NCBI GenBank assembly: GCA_022497155.1
Contig: MU385797.1
Location: 46,379-110,378 of the forward strand
DNA length: 64,000 nt
Direction: 5' to 3'
Source of the DNA: Whalleya microplaca
Lineage: Eukaryota; Ascomycota; Sordariomycetes; Xylariales; Xylariaceae
The notes below the pieces were generated by a model. It was not told the origin of the DNA, made no database searches, and worked only from the letters and a program-made list of their open reading frames with translations. Made by a program: the position numbers and the translations under genes. Shown here one piece after another: positions 49,896-63,894 of the stretch (position 1 is its first letter; each line of letters starts with the position of its first letter).

Positions 49896-52800
49896 TATTT
49901 TCTAATTTACTAACCCCCGAATTACGTTAAAGTAGATTAAAATATTAAGAGAAGTTTTAAAATAGCCTTTTAACAATCCGGAAATACCGTTAGCGAGATA
50001 TGCGGAAGCATTAAATATTTAGGTCCACTAAATTTATACCCGCTTTAAGTAAATATATATAGTATTAAAAGCGGTATTAAAAAATAATTCGGAGAAATAA
50101 CGACTAAAACGAGCGGCTTATAAATAAAGATTAAAAAAATAACAGGACGAATTATTATAACGTTAGGTAGTTTTAAAAATATAGCTATAAAAAAACCTCG
50201 ACTTATTAATTATATAAAACGTAAATATAATAAAAAATGTTCCCGCGTAAAATTCTCGGGATTTTTAAAAACCTTAAAAATAGTTAGCCTAAATAGATAT
50301 AAACTTTTAGCTAGGAAACTTTTAGCTAAAAAACCCTTAAATATCTTTAGTACCTGCCTTAATAATTACTATAGCCCCGGTATTTAAACATAAGCCATTA
50401 TTATAGCCCGAAAAGTTCGGGAGCGAGTATAGCCGCTACCCCGTATAAGAAATATTAATAAAATATAAGCTTTAAAAAAATACGGAATTTATAAAAAGGG
50501 ACTAAAATAAATAATATAATATTTACGAGCGGCTCGAGAATAATATATAATACGTAATAAAATTATATTATATTATAAAAAAACCTAATAGAATATATAA
50601 CTTAATATTTTTTTTTAATATTTATTAAACGTTTATAAAGACTGTAATAAAACTATTAAAACGGGGAGCGAATTATATAAATACTATTAGTCCGTTAATT
50701 AAACCTTTATATCTTTTTATATTAATTTTAAGTAACTATTAATAAAAATAGGAGGTAATATATAAAATAATAAAACGAAACTTATATTTATCGAAAAAAT
50801 AATTAACGATAAATTTAAAAACGCGCTAGTTTTAATAGCGTTATCGAGTATTTATTAAAACTAGGTTTACTAAATAATAGATATTATAACCCGACTTAAA
50901 AAATCGCTATTTTATTATAGCGGGAATAGCTTAAAAAGCGGGATTACGCCGGGTAGATTACCCCTTTCGGGCTTATTACCCCCTATTTTTAATCGCTTTA
51001 AAACTAATTATAAGGGTAATATATTAATAACCGGCATAACTACATTAGTAAAAAACTAGCGGGTTAAATAAGTAACGAACGAAAAATGAAACGTTCGAAT
51101 AAAGCGCGGAAAATGTTTACGATATAAAAAAAAAAGCTACCTGTTTAAAAAATGTGCTTATTATTTTATAAAACTACCTACCTGTATTAGGGTTAACGTA
51201 ATAATAGGCTATAAATTTAAAAAAAATAGAGCCGAAAAAATATTAGAAAAGCAAAAAAACGAGTAGCTTTTAAGCAAAATCGCGTTTAAAAGCTTAATAT
51301 AACGGCAAAAAAAATTAATATAGTTAAGCAGCTTATAAATAGGAAATTTTTTATAATCGATATATATTTAAATTAATAATTATATATAAAAACTTTTATA
51401 AATTTAAAATATAAATATTATATTATTATTAGTAAAAATATAATAAAACGCCTAAAGTTACTGTATATACTTATTCGGGAAAAGACAATAAAAAAAGCCA
51501 TTTATAGGGAAAAATTAAACGTTTCGGGTATAATTTGTAAAATAACTTATATAAAAGTTAATTTTAATAGGTATAAATTAAAAATATTTATATATATTAT
51601 ATTAGGTTTAAATTACCCTATAATATTAAAAAAGCCTTAAATAAAGCGTAACCGGGTAATATATATAATATATAAATATATGTTATATATAAGAATTATT
51701 AGAAACCTAAGAGTATAAGAAAAAAAATATTCCCTAAAAACTATAAAAGTCCGCGAAACTCGGGAGGCGTTTTATATTAATACGATATATTTTATAAGAG
51801 AAATAAGAAAAGCTCGAAAATAAAAAAAGCTAAAAAAACAAGTAATAATTTAATAAACGGCTATATTTACTATTATATTAGCGGATATTAATAAAGCTTT
51901 AATGCCTAAAAAAAAAACTAACGTTCGAAAGAATTTCCCTTTTTAGTTAAAAAGCTAAAAGTAGTTATTCGAGAAAAAAAAAATAAAAATCTTTTGCTAT
52001 ATCGCGTAAAAACCGATTATAAAATTAACCTAAATCGTAATAAAGCGGGCAAAAAGTTACCTGCTTTTTAGAGGCTATTATATAATATATCCTGGGAAGA
52101 ATTATTAGCGTTACGGAAAATATTAATTAAGCTATTAAATAAGGGGTATATCTATACGAATAGCTCGTTTATAAAAGCCCCTATATTTTTTGTCCGGAAA
52201 CCGAACGGCGGATTTTATTTTTATTATAATTATAAAATATTAAATAATATTACCTAATAAGATCGGTACTTATTTTCATTTATATAAAAAACGCTTAAAA
52301 CTTTTTTAGAAATAAAATAGTTCTTTAAAATAAATATTAGGTCGGCTTTTTATAAAATTAAAATTAGGGAAAGAAATAAATAAAAAACAGTTTTTTATAC
52401 TCGCTTTAGGCTATTTAAGTAGCTTGTAACCTTTTTCGGCCTAACGGGTACTCCCGTAACGTTTTAACGTTACGTAAATAATATATTAAAAAAATACCTA
52501 AATATTTTTTATTTAATATATATAAACGATATACTAATTTATTTTTTTAGAATAAAAAAAAATTATATCGATAAAATAAAAAAGATATTAAAATATTTAA
52601 AAATAGCGGGCTTAAGTTTAGATATAAATAAATATAAGTTTGTAATAACTATTACGAAATATTTGGAATTTATTATCGAAATAAAAAAAAGGGTTTATAT
52701 AAATCCGGCTAAGGTATAAGTAATTAAAAAATAAAAACTTTTTAAAACGTTTAAAAAAATCTATAGTTTTTTAAAATTTGCGAATTTTTACCGGGATTTT

Positions 52801-55800
52801 ATTAAAAATTATATAAATTTTATTACTTTTTTATCGGCACTTATAAAAAAAAAGGTACCGTTTCGATAAAGGCTTTCGGAAAATCTAATATTCGAAAACT
52901 TTAAACGAGCGTTTTTAGAAAAACCGGCTTTAATATAATAAAACCCCGAACGAAAAATAGTAATCGAAATAGATTATTCGAGATAGGCTTATAGGAAATG
53001 CCTATTATAACGCAATAAACGAAAGATTTTATTGCCTATAACCTATTATTTTAGACGCTTAACCCCGGCAGAAATTAATTATAAAATTTACGATAAAAAG
53101 TTATTAATAATTATAAACTATTTGCGAATATAAAATATAAAGTTATAAAACGTAATTTTAATATTTATAATTTTATTTAACTATAAAAATCTAAAATATT
53201 TTATAACTTTTAAAAAACTTTCCGAACGATAAATACGTTAGTTAAAAAAATTAATATACTTTAATTTCCGATTAGAATTTCGCGTTAGGTATTTAAATAT
53301 TAGACCCGACGTTTTCTTATAGCGCAAATAAAATTTATTATAAGGAATATAAAATAAAAAATATAAAAGACAGAAATTCTAACTATTATAAAAGAAATAA
53401 TTACTTTATATATAGCTTAAGAGATATAAATAAATAGGGATTATTAAAATAAAATATATTTAATTATATAAATAAAATATCCCGAAAAGTAAAGAAATTT
53501 TCGAATATAAAAATTTATAATTATTATAAGATATAAAAGTAGCGAAAAACCCAAATTACACGCAAGCAATAAAAGCGGTAGCCTAAAAAAACCGAGCGTT
53601 CCCTAAAAACCTAAATATAAAAATATCATTATCGGAATATAATATCGATAATAAAAGTTAATTACGTTTTCGCGAACGTATTTAAATTTTTAATTAAAAG
53701 CCGCTCCGTACCGCTTTAGTATAAAATACCTATAACTTATATTTAATAAAATATCCGGGAAGGAAAAATATATTAATAATACTTTCGAAAATATTTTATT
53801 AGCTTAAAATATCGGCATTTATAAAACGCTTTTATAAAAATTATAATATTTATAAAAAAAAAACAATATAACGTAACTAAAAAAAAAAGTTTCTAAAACT
53901 ATTATTTATTCCGGATTAATTTTATAATAAGCTATTTATTAATTTTATAACCGACTTATTAGCTATTTCCGAATAAAACCCTATTTTTATAATAGTAATT
54001 TTTAATCGATTAAAAAAGTAAGTTATATTAAAAATTATAACTTTAATAAAAGCAGAAATATATACCGAACGGTTCGTAAACTATTATTAAAAGTATTATA
54101 ATTTTTCCTATATTATAATTAGTAATAAAAAATTTAATTAAATAAAGCAGTTTTAAAAATAGCTTTATTTATTAATAAAAATTAAGTAACGCCTATTAAT
54201 TACGTTTTACCCGGAAACCGATAAAGTTATTAAATAAACGAATTAAAAAATATTAATATATTTTCGAGCGTTTATATTATATACTTAATTCGAATAAAAC
54301 TTATTATTACCGGAAATAATACTCGCAATTAATAACCGAAATATTATAATAATAAAGCTAAATCCCTTTTTTATGCTCTATAAATATTATATAAAACCTA
54401 TTTTAATAATAGAATATATCCCGGAACCTGTTTCCGAACCGTACGTACGGGCGGAGGTTTTTATCTAACGCTTAAAAAAAGCGATAAAATTTATATAAAC
54501 TATAATAATAATTACGTAATAACGATAAAAAAACGCAGCTAACAAGTAGCGATTTTTTATAAAATAATTCCAAATAAAAAATAAAATATAATTAACGTTT
54601 AAAAATATTTTTATACCTTAACTTTTATAAAAGCTAATATAATTATATACTAAATATAAAATAACGCGCATTATTAGCCTTTAAATTATAAAATTAAATA
54701 TACCGAAAAAAATATATAACCGGTTTTATATCGAGCTTATTTACTACGTAAAAAATAATCCCCTGCTTTTTTAAAAAAACGAAAATATATAATCTCCTTT
54801 TATAATTAGTAAAAAAGAAAAAGAAAAAATAAAGTAATAAATAAAGAAAATTATTCGAGTAATTATTAAACGGAAGGGGCGAAAAAAAATTAAACAAATA
54901 TTAATAAAGTAGGTAGATTATATAGCCTTAATATAAAAACCGCTCGAAAATTTAAGAAATACCGAAATAGTAAACTATTTTAAAGAAAATTACAATAATA
55001 TAAAAATAAACAATAGGCTTAAAAAAATTAATATAAAAAAAAAAGCAAAAGTTACGTTTATATAATAATTATATAATTAATAAAGTACTAATAAAATATA
55101 AAAATAAAAAAATATAAATAAAATAAAAAAATATTACAGGAAATTATAAATTTTTTATTATTATAAATAATATAAACGCTATTTCCGAGTAAATAATAAA
55201 TAATCTTTTTTATTTACGTAATTTTTTTAATAAACCGATAATTAAAATTATTATAAAACCGACCGAAAAATGTAATAAACCTAACCGAACGGTATATTTA
55301 TATTAGTCGGGAGCTAATAATTTAGCTCGTTTTTTTTATCGTTTTTTTTTTATTTATATCTATCGCTTTTTTTTCTACCTTTACGGAAAGGAATTTAGAG
55401 AAGCAGCTACAGTAGCGAGAAATATTAACAGAAATAAAGGAAACGCGCGAGTAAAAGCTATATAAACTGCGCTTAAACAAAAGGTTTATAATAGTAATAA
55501 AAACGGGCGGGATAAGCTAAAAAAAAGAACCGGAAACGGAAGTATGCGTACGAGCGGCAGGCCCGGCATTACTTACTATAAAGCGTATAGCAGCCGTAAT
55601 ATCGCTAATATTATTAGCGATACGTTTAAGCGGGCGAGCGATTTCTTTAAACGCGGCTATAAGCTGCTTTTATATAGCGTATAAATTAAAAAAAATTATA
55701 GAAAAATAAAGTAAAAACTTATATACTACTTTTATTACTATTAAGTCCCAGCCCGGCCTAAAACCGTAACGCCTACCTTAATACACTCGAGATATATAGC

Positions 55801-56995
55801 GGCGTTAATAATACGTTACGCCCGCGTTCCGGCCGATTTTTAAGCGGTAACAAAAACTAAATAAAAAAAATAAATAACGGGAGTACTATAAAAAAGCGGG
55901 AGAAATAAATAACCTACTAAAATTCGAGCTATCGTAAATTCGATAAGCTTTTATTAAAGTAATAGCGAAAAAGCAAATCTCGGTATTTATAAATAGTTAC
56001 AAAACGGGGTTAAAAAGCGGTACTCGAACGGAAAAAATAAAAGGTAATTTATAATAAGGTAATTATAGCTTTTAATATATTTTATATACCGTATATTATA
56101 AACAGCTAAATATAGTTAGTATTATATTTAAAATATTTTAAAACTAAAAAAAAAAAAAAGAAACTTATAGGTTTAGTCGGAATAAAAGGCGGAAGGGTTT
56201 TTAATTATACGGCCGATATAAAGGCGGTATAAGATATAACGCGTAAAAAGAAAAAAGCCGTAAAAGTAGCGCGAATAGGCAGCCTAAAAATAGCAGAGCC
56301 GGAAAGGGAATAAAACGAAAATATAGCGGCAATAGCGAAAGCGAAAACAGGCAAAAATAGCGGCAAAAAAAAAAAGACGCGTTACGGGAATATTACGGGG
56401 GAATATATTAATAACTTAAATAATAAAAAAATAGAAAAATTAAAAAATTGGAAGTTTGGAAAATTAAAAAATTGAAAAATTAAAAAATAAAAGGATAAAG
56501 TAAATAGTTAAGAAAATAAGTTCTTACCTATAGATAGCCTAAAAAAAGAAAAAAAAAAAAGGAATTTCGAAAGGAGGGCCCGGGATATTTAAACGACCTT
56601 AGGAAAAGATTAATCGCGCGGCTAATTATAAAAGCTAATTACGCATTATATTAATTACGCGCCTAAACTAATTAAAAACGGGAATTGATTTATTAATTTA
56701 AAAATAGATTTAATTGCCGAGTAAAAAACTAATTAAAAGCGGGAATCGAGCTTTAATTTTACGCGCATTTACTTTATACTCGATTAGCTAATAGTAACGT
56801 AAAATTAGGAACTTTTATAATAAAAAAATTCTTTTATAAAAATACCCCTATACTACTTCCCGAACTGGGCTTAATTAATAATAAAACAAATTATCAGCAG
56901 CTAAAAAAGCCGATAATTAACAAAAATTTATATATACCTTACGCTCAAGTATAAGAGACGCGATATAATCGCGCAAAAAGTAAAGGGGGGGATAA

Positions 56996-57186
56996 TATAA
57001 TAGGCTATGCCGTAATAGGGAATATCGGCGATTATAAACCGATATAGTAGCATAACTCTCGAAAGCTAGTATAAATGCTCTCGAGCTATATCGATATACC
57101 TTTTTAATTTTCTTTTTTTCTTTAGTTAGAAAATAAACACTCATTTAGCATCACAAAATTACATCTTAGCGTAACAGCCTTTTACA
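56996..57186 (+). repeat. 3' LTR of the second Gypsy element
   Basis: It begins TATAATAGGCTATGCC and ends CCTTTTACA, with the polypurine tract directly upstream and TAAAA directly downstream. Confidence 0.9.
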
Positions 57187-57191
57187 TAAAA

Positions 57192-59253
57192 AAGGCTATT
57201 TCTTAAGTAAAAAGGCAGGGTTATAACGTTAGCGTTAAGCTAAATATTAGCTTTAATAATATCTAAGATTTTCTTTTATTTAAAATCCTTAAAATATCTT
57301 TATTATATTTTTTTCTTAAAGTAAAGGGAAATTTATATAAGCAAGATTACTTTATTAAGCTAAGTATTAAGGTTAAGGTCCGGGTTTATTATAGCCAAGC
57401 AAATAAAGGGTAGAATTTTTTTAAACCATGCGGAGATAAGGTCTTTAATAGCTATAAGACTTTAATGTTTATTCGCGTCGTTTAGGAGTACATTTAAGCC
57501 TCCTGGCTATTTAAGTTTCTTTTAAAGTAACTTATTTATTATAGGGAAACGTAATAACGCGTTAGGGATTATATATAGCTTATTAGATTTATATATAATA
57601 ATAAACTCGAATTTGTTAATATATTTAATAGCTTTAATAAGTTTTAAATTTTTATTACTTATTACTATTAAATTAATAATATCGGTATATTTAATAAAGC
57701 TTAAAATTACGCGATAATTTATAAATATATAAACTTTTATTTAAGTAACGTTAATTTAATAATAGATTTTCTTAAGCGCTTAAATAAAACCGAAAACTTT
57801 TATTTCAGTGAACTAGTAGCGCTTTTTAATAATTATTAAGGTTCGGAAAAAAAAACGATAGGCTAAATAGCTAATTTAAGTAAGTAAGTTATTAATTTAC
57901 CGTTTTAAAGTAGTTTAAATAATGCTTTATTTATAATATAATATACTATAACGTTAATCTTATAACGGGAAACGTTAAAATTAACGTAAAAAATCTTAAT
58001 TACTAAAAAGAAAAATAATATAATATATTTTATAAGTATATTTTTAATTCCTTAAAAAGAAATTTTTTTAGCCTCGGTTAGCACGTTAATTAACATATTA
58101 AAAGCCCATTTCTTTTTGCCTTATTTAATATTTTTGCCTTCGCGATAAAAATTACCTTTAATTATAAAAATCTTACGCTACTTTAATAGCTTAGCTAGCT
58201 TAACGTATTTAAAAATATTGTTTTTTATAAATCTTATCATTTTAATAAAAGTCTCGAGATTTTTTAATAAAATTAAAAAAGCTATTTTAGTAATAGCCTT
58301 TAGGCATTCTTTAGTAATAAAAAGTCCGAAAAAATCTATAGGTTTACTAAAAACTATAGCGTTAGGAAAATTTATAAAAAGTTTTAACGGGCTAATTAAG
58401 ATGTTTTTTTTATAAAAAATTAAAAAAACCTGGTATAAATTTCTTAAATGCTTATTTAATATCTTTAAAACTATATATATATCGTTATAATAATAGTCCG
58501 CATTTTATATTAAATTTAATAAGATATTTATTTAACGTTAAATATATACATTATTATTTTTATATCTTATAATAAAATAATTAAAAATATATTACTTATT
58601 TATAGTTATAATAATAAAAGCCTATTTAATAAAAAAGTAAGTCATTCACTAGTAATAAAATAAAATATAGTTTAAGATTATAATAAATAGTTTGCCGCTT
58701 ATTTTAAATAATATAACATTTTAAGATTTTATAAAGTATGCGTTAGATAATTATATAACGTTAAACGATCGGATATTTACGACCATTTTGCCGACGCGCT
58801 TAATTTCCCCGGGTTTTTTCGCGTTAGGTATTATATACTAAATAATAAACATTAAAAACGAAAAAAGTACCGGTTTTTTAGTTTTAAAAACCCTATTTTT
58901 AAACTAAAACTTTTTAATAATATTATTAATTACTTTTTAGTCCTTAATATTCACTAAGTAAAATCGACATTTTTTAAGTATAAGTTTTTTCTAACTTAAT
59001 TTAAAATAAAAGCGTGGCATTTTTTTTAAGTACTTTAACAAATCCTTTATTTTAAAATACATTTTAAAATTTTAAAATAAATCGATTAAGTATTTTAAAT
59101 ATAGTTAGGCTTTTATTATTAATATAAATTGTCACTTTTAAAAGGTGCTTATATAAGCTAGGGGTAATTAAAGTAATAAAATCTCCGGAAAATCCTAGGA
59201 TTCTTTTAATAAAATCCTCGGAATATAGGGTTAAGTTTTTAACTCGGTATTAA
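57192..59253. other. RIP-degraded AT-rich DNA, unassigned
   Basis: No intact frame. On the minus strand around 58380-58200 a stretch reads KPIDFFGLFITKECLKAITK, which hints at a retroelement polyprotein, but I could not place it with confidence. The 65-codon plus-strand frame at 58218-58415 is a mutation by-product. Confidence 0.5.
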
Positions 59254-59993
59254 TATAAAAGGCTGTTATGTTAAAATATAATTTTATGATATTAAATAAG
59301 TGTTTATTTTCTAACTAAAAAAGAAAAGAAAATTAAAAAAGTATATCGGCATAACTCGAAAGCATTTATACTAGCTCTCGAGAGCTATGCTATTATATCG
59401 GCTTATAATTGCCGATATTTCCTATTACAGTATAGCTTATTATATTACCTCCCCCTTTATTTTTTGCGCGATTATATTACGTCTTTTATGCTAGAATATA
59501 AGATATACGTAAATTCCTATTAATTATCGGCTTTTTTAACTATTAATTATTTGTTTTATTATTAATTAAGGCCGGTTTAAAAGGTAGTAAAAAAGTGCTT
59601 TTATAAAAGAATTCTTTTGTTATAAGGGTTTTTAATTTTACGTTACTATTAGCTAATCGAGTATAAAGTAAGCGCACGGGAAATTAAAACTTAATTCCCG
59701 CTTTTAATTAGTTTTTTATTCGGCAGTTAAATTTATTTTTAAATTAATAAATTAATTTCTACTTTTAATTAACTTACGCGCATAATTAGCTTAATACGTA
59801 ATTAATTTTTATAATTAGCCGCGCGATTAATTCTTTCCCAAGGTCGCTTAAATATCCCGGGCCCTTTTTTCGAAATTTCTTTTTTCCTTTTTTTTTTTAG
59901 GCTATTTATAAGTAAGGACCCATTTTTCTAACTGTTTACTTTATCCTTTTATTTTTTAATTTTTTAATTTTCTAATTTTCTAATTTTTAATTA
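59254..59993 (-). mobile_element. Inverted, truncated copy of the second Gypsy family (3' LTR plus adjoining interior)
   Basis: The 191-bp LTR at 59254-59444 is the reverse complement of the LTR at 56996-57186. The adjoining polypurine tract (59445-59459) and about 540 bp of interior match the reverse complement of 56470-56995. Homology stops near 59993, where unrelated sequence begins, so the rest of the element was lost or interrupted. Confidence 0.85.
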
Positions 59994-62979
59994 CGGAAAG
60001 TACGTACCTACAGGGTATGCATAGACTACCTATTGCTACGTACTCCCGTATGTTAATCGGTAACGGTACGGCAGAATAGTTACCGCCCGGCGGGATACCC
60101 GGCTTAAGTTTTCTAAGCAATTCCTATAGTCCGAAATAGTTTTCCTCTTTATTTATTTATAAATATATAATTAGTACTTATATTAAAGCCCTACCTTTAG
60201 CTATAATAGTTTATATATAAATATAAATAAATCGCATTTATTATATAGTTTAGAAAAGCTTAAGTTCCTTAAATACCGATTCGATTAATTAATTAATAAA
60301 TATTACTATAAAAACGCGTTTTAATATTAATAACTTTAGTTATATAACCTTTATATATTATTAATAATTAATATAATTAACCCGATATTGCCTACCGACT
60401 AAAAACGCGCTTACGCGCGTAACATTATTATTTATAATGCCTAAAAAATATAAAAGGCTATGCCGACTAATTGTCTTAAGGGACTTAAAACAGCCCTTAA
60501 AGCCTAGGCTATTAAAGGACGTTAATATATCTTAAAGAACTTCGACTAAATGATTTAAATATTATACGAAAAAAAGAAAAATAACAATACCCTTTTAATT
60601 TATTAAAACTTTAAGCGAATGGTTAAAAATAAGGAATTTAACAAAAGGATATACTAATTAGTTGTTAATATATTACTGGACAACCTAAAGGCGTATATTA
60701 AATTATACGTAGCTAACGTATATATAAAAGGAGGGAAGGGCTTTACTTTTTCGTTTAAGGCCTTTATTAAGTCAGAAAAAAAGGCTTTCTTTATAGCGGA
60801 CGGGACTTTTATTAAATCGGCGTTTCTTAAAATGTGTTCGGCCGATTCCGACGCTTTTTTTTACGAAATTCGGCTCCGCATTATTATATTTATAACTTTC
60901 TTTTAATAAACTTAGATTATAAGTTTTATAGTAAAAAATTATTTACTAAATGCGGATGTTTTAGTCCGATTAGGCTTTTAGATAAGTAAAGCTTAAGATA
61001 AAGTAGTCGAAAATTTATAAAAGGAAATTAAGTAATGTAATATTTAAATTAATAATTTTAATATATGCCTAAATAAAACTAATTAAGTTATAACCGATCT
61101 ATTAATTTAAGGCTTTTGATAAAGCGTATTAAAATCTGGTGTAAGTAAAAAAAAATAATAAAAGTTAACGTCTTTATTTATTATAGCGAAATTAACTGTA
61201 ATACTGTTATTTTTAAAGTATAATATCGTAAGTAAGAAAATTAATTATTTATTAATACCGATTATTTCCCGATTAATTATATATATATAGTAGCTATTAA
61301 ATTATATATTTAAAGATATACGTTAATGTAACTAAAATTTTACTTTCGTTTTATTAACTTATATTAACTGATTACGTTTGTGGCATTAATGGAATATTTT
61401 TGAAAAAAATAGCATAACCCTAATAGTATCTAATAAGTAAGAGCTAAATTTATCGAGCTTTAAATAGAAATATTAGAAAACTTCTAGAAATTTCGGAATA
61501 AATTTGTCGCACTAGCGGAAGAATAATAGCTATACTGTAACGAATAGAAGGAAAAGTTTTATAGCCGATTTATTTATTATTTATAGACTGAAATAATTAT
61601 TTAATATTTTAGCCCGTTTTATAATTTTAATTATTATATTATTTATTACGCCGAAATCGTATTTACTTTCTAAATAGTTAATAAAATATATAATATAATA
61701 CAAGCTATTAAAACCGCTACGATAGCTAAATCGACGTTTAAGCCCTAAGCTTTAAGACTAGCCTATATAAATAACAAATATACTTCTAAAAAAAACCCGT
61801 AACTAGTCTTTAGTTCGAATTTAAATAAATTCGGTAACATAGTAATTACGTTTTTTAACATTCGTATTTACTCTTTTTCCCGAAATAGCGTTAAGCTAAT
61901 AAAGCTTAAGGGATATTATTTTAATTATTATAATAAGGGATATAATAAAACTAATTATCTATACCCGTTATACTTTAATTAATACTTTAATTAGTCCGTA
62001 ATAAATAAAGCTACCTATATTAACGCTTTTTTTATAAAATTTATTCGACCCGAGGAAGTTATAGAAATCCCGGTAGAAAATTAGATTAAAAAGAAATTAA
62101 GAAATGCGGCACCTTAAGATAATTAAACTTTATTCTTAAGGCAGAGATATTATAAGTTAGTTTAGTTAATTTAGTAGCGGGGGTTTTTCGGGATTTCTTA
62201 AACGCTTATTTAGGTAGCACCCCTTTTTTATTAAAGTGTATATTATTAATATATAGCTTTTTATTAAAAATAAAAAATATATTTAATAATACTAGAGTAA
62301 ATATTTATATTATAATAAGTAGATCCTTCGTAAAGAAAGTTAAATAATACCTATACCCGGAAGTTATTACGGAATTTATTCTAAAATATATTAAAGGGTA
62401 TAATAAAAAAGGTATTTAAGTAATTAATAAGACTTTACGACTGAATTTGTAAATAAATAATTGCACTTTTTGTAATAAAGTTTTTTTTGTAATAAATATA
62501 AAGTATAACTTGATTTTAAGAAAGGGCTAATTAATAAAAAAAAATATATTAATAAATTGTCGGCGTTAGTAGCTAATATATCCCGAAAATATATTACGTA
62601 ATAACTTATTAAGTTTTTATAACTTTAATATGGGAGATACGGGGAATTTTCTTAAGGATGATTTTTTTTAAATAGACGCCGATCGGCGTAATAAAGTATT
62701 AAAAAAGGATAAAAAATAGCGAGCCGATAGCCGGGCTTCCTAAATATAAAAATACGGGCTTATTAAAAAAACGATAGAGGCTATATAATAGCGGGTTCGA
62801 AAATTGGAAAAATTACGTCGCTATTTAAAGCAATTACTAAAATTTATAATATTTATTAGCTAACGGCCGAAAGAAATTTTTTAACGATACTTTTAAGGAC
62901 GTAAGCTTAAATTTATATAGTAGGAGTTTATAAATCGAAATTTATACATTAAATTTTAACCTCCTAATATATTATAATG
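59994..62979 (+). mobile_element. Retroelement relic encoding gag and a possible protease
   Basis: Plus-strand translation near 61913-61966 reads YFNYYNKGYNKTNY, exactly the spacing C-X2-C-X4-H-X4-C with every Cys and His changed to Tyr by C-to-T/G-to-A mutation. About 370 bp downstream NTRVNIYIII.RSFVKK resembles a retropepsin (VNALIDSGA-like) start. No reverse transcriptase follows before 62980. The first 150 bp (59994-60140) are less degraded. It could be a Gypsy-like element lacking pol, or a truncated one. Confidence 0.6.
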
Positions 62980-63286
62980 GGGCAGGGGATTACGGGTATT
63001 AACAGCAGCTTAGGAGCCACTAAAAGCCCCCTAGAGCCACGTTATAAGGCATTTCACAGGGTATCCACAAGGCACTTTATAGGGCATTTTATAAGGCAAT
63101 TTATAGTAGATTATATACCTATATTTAGCTGACCTTTTTCTTTATATCTTTTTCACTTTTTTAATAATAAATATTACCAGATAATTAGATAGTTATACAT
63201 ATAGATAGCTCTAGTAGTTATATATATTTATTTTTGACTTGATATCTTACTTTTGTTTCACCCCGACACCCTGTCTTAAGACATTT
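62980..63286. repeat. Probable LTR ending the gag relic
   Basis: It runs from TGGGGCAGGGG to TGTCTTAAGACA, giving TG...CA ends. The terminal 12 bases are a perfect palindrome. Read from the right it begins TGTCTTAAGACAGGGTGTC, which matches the insertion at 10375-10600. Base composition improves through this stretch, and the AT-rich block ends here. No target duplication was identified. Confidence 0.5.
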
Positions 63287-63867
63287 GGCTCCCCCGGACA
63301 GGCCTTAACTTCCTTGCCTTCTGATCAATCGAGTAAAACAGTCCTTTTTAAAATATCACAAGTTACGAAAGCACAGAATTCACTAGTAATAGCTACTTGA
63401 AGTATATCTACTGTCGAGCTTACTTTATTTTCATCCGACATATCGCGCGCGACTATTTTATTTTGTCCGATAGCCACTTGTCTCCCATACAAATCGAACC
63501 AAGCTATATGCTCGATCGATAGCCAGCCAGCTGCTTCATCTATATATCATATTTACGTTATTTATTACCTACGATTTACGAATTTTCTTTTTTTTATATA
63601 ACAGAACACCAGAAACACAAAGCGCAATAACACCAGAGATACCAGACCGTATATTTTTGTATACAAACCTATCCATTTTTACATGGGCAACGGTAACAAG
63701 CTGATTGTGCTTGGTATATGGCTGGATATAGCCAGCTATTGACACGTATACAATTTGTATGGACGACGATATCGGATAACACTTTTTTTACACACCCTGA
63801 TACACCTCATCACTTGAATATCACCTTCAGCAGCAAGGGAGGCCTTTAGCAGCAAAGGAGGCTGTCA
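63287..63867. other. Normal-composition DNA beyond the AT-rich block, no gene seen
   Basis: No convincing frame. Contains the repeated phrase AGCAGCAA(G)GGAGGC (near 63830 and 63848). It could be the edge of another repeat. Confidence 0.45.
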
Positions 63868-63894
63868 GCTGCTGCTGCTGCTGCTGCTGCTGCT
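63868..63894. repeat. (GCT)9 trinucleotide repeat
   Basis: Nine uninterrupted GCT units. It is followed to the end of the window by CTGCTGTCACCTGCTGACC-type words in partial tandem array (63908-63950). Confidence 0.95.

Larger units (their letters stand above)
49705..57186 (+). mobile_element. Ty3/Gypsy LTR retrotransposon, complete but RIP-degraded
   Basis: LTRs of 191 bp (49705-49895, 56996-57186) are flanked by TAAAA (49700-49704, 57187-57191). Plus-strand reverse transcriptase is readable: PIFFVRKPNGGFYFYYNYKI near 52180-52240, FGLTGTPVTF at about 52435, and YINDILIYF near 52520-52550. The polypurine tract AAAGGGGGGGATAA ends at 56995. The LTR sequence differs from the 1487-8972 element, so this is a second Gypsy family. 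Stops fill every frame. A fragment of the same family lies inverted at 59254-59993. Confidence 0.9.

Noticed and set aside
54694..58415. Short frames at 54694-54897, 56917-57144 and 58218-58415
   Set aside because: They consist of Phe/Tyr/Ile/Lys-rich translation of TA-rich DNA, the product of RIP rather than selection; one overlaps an LTR.
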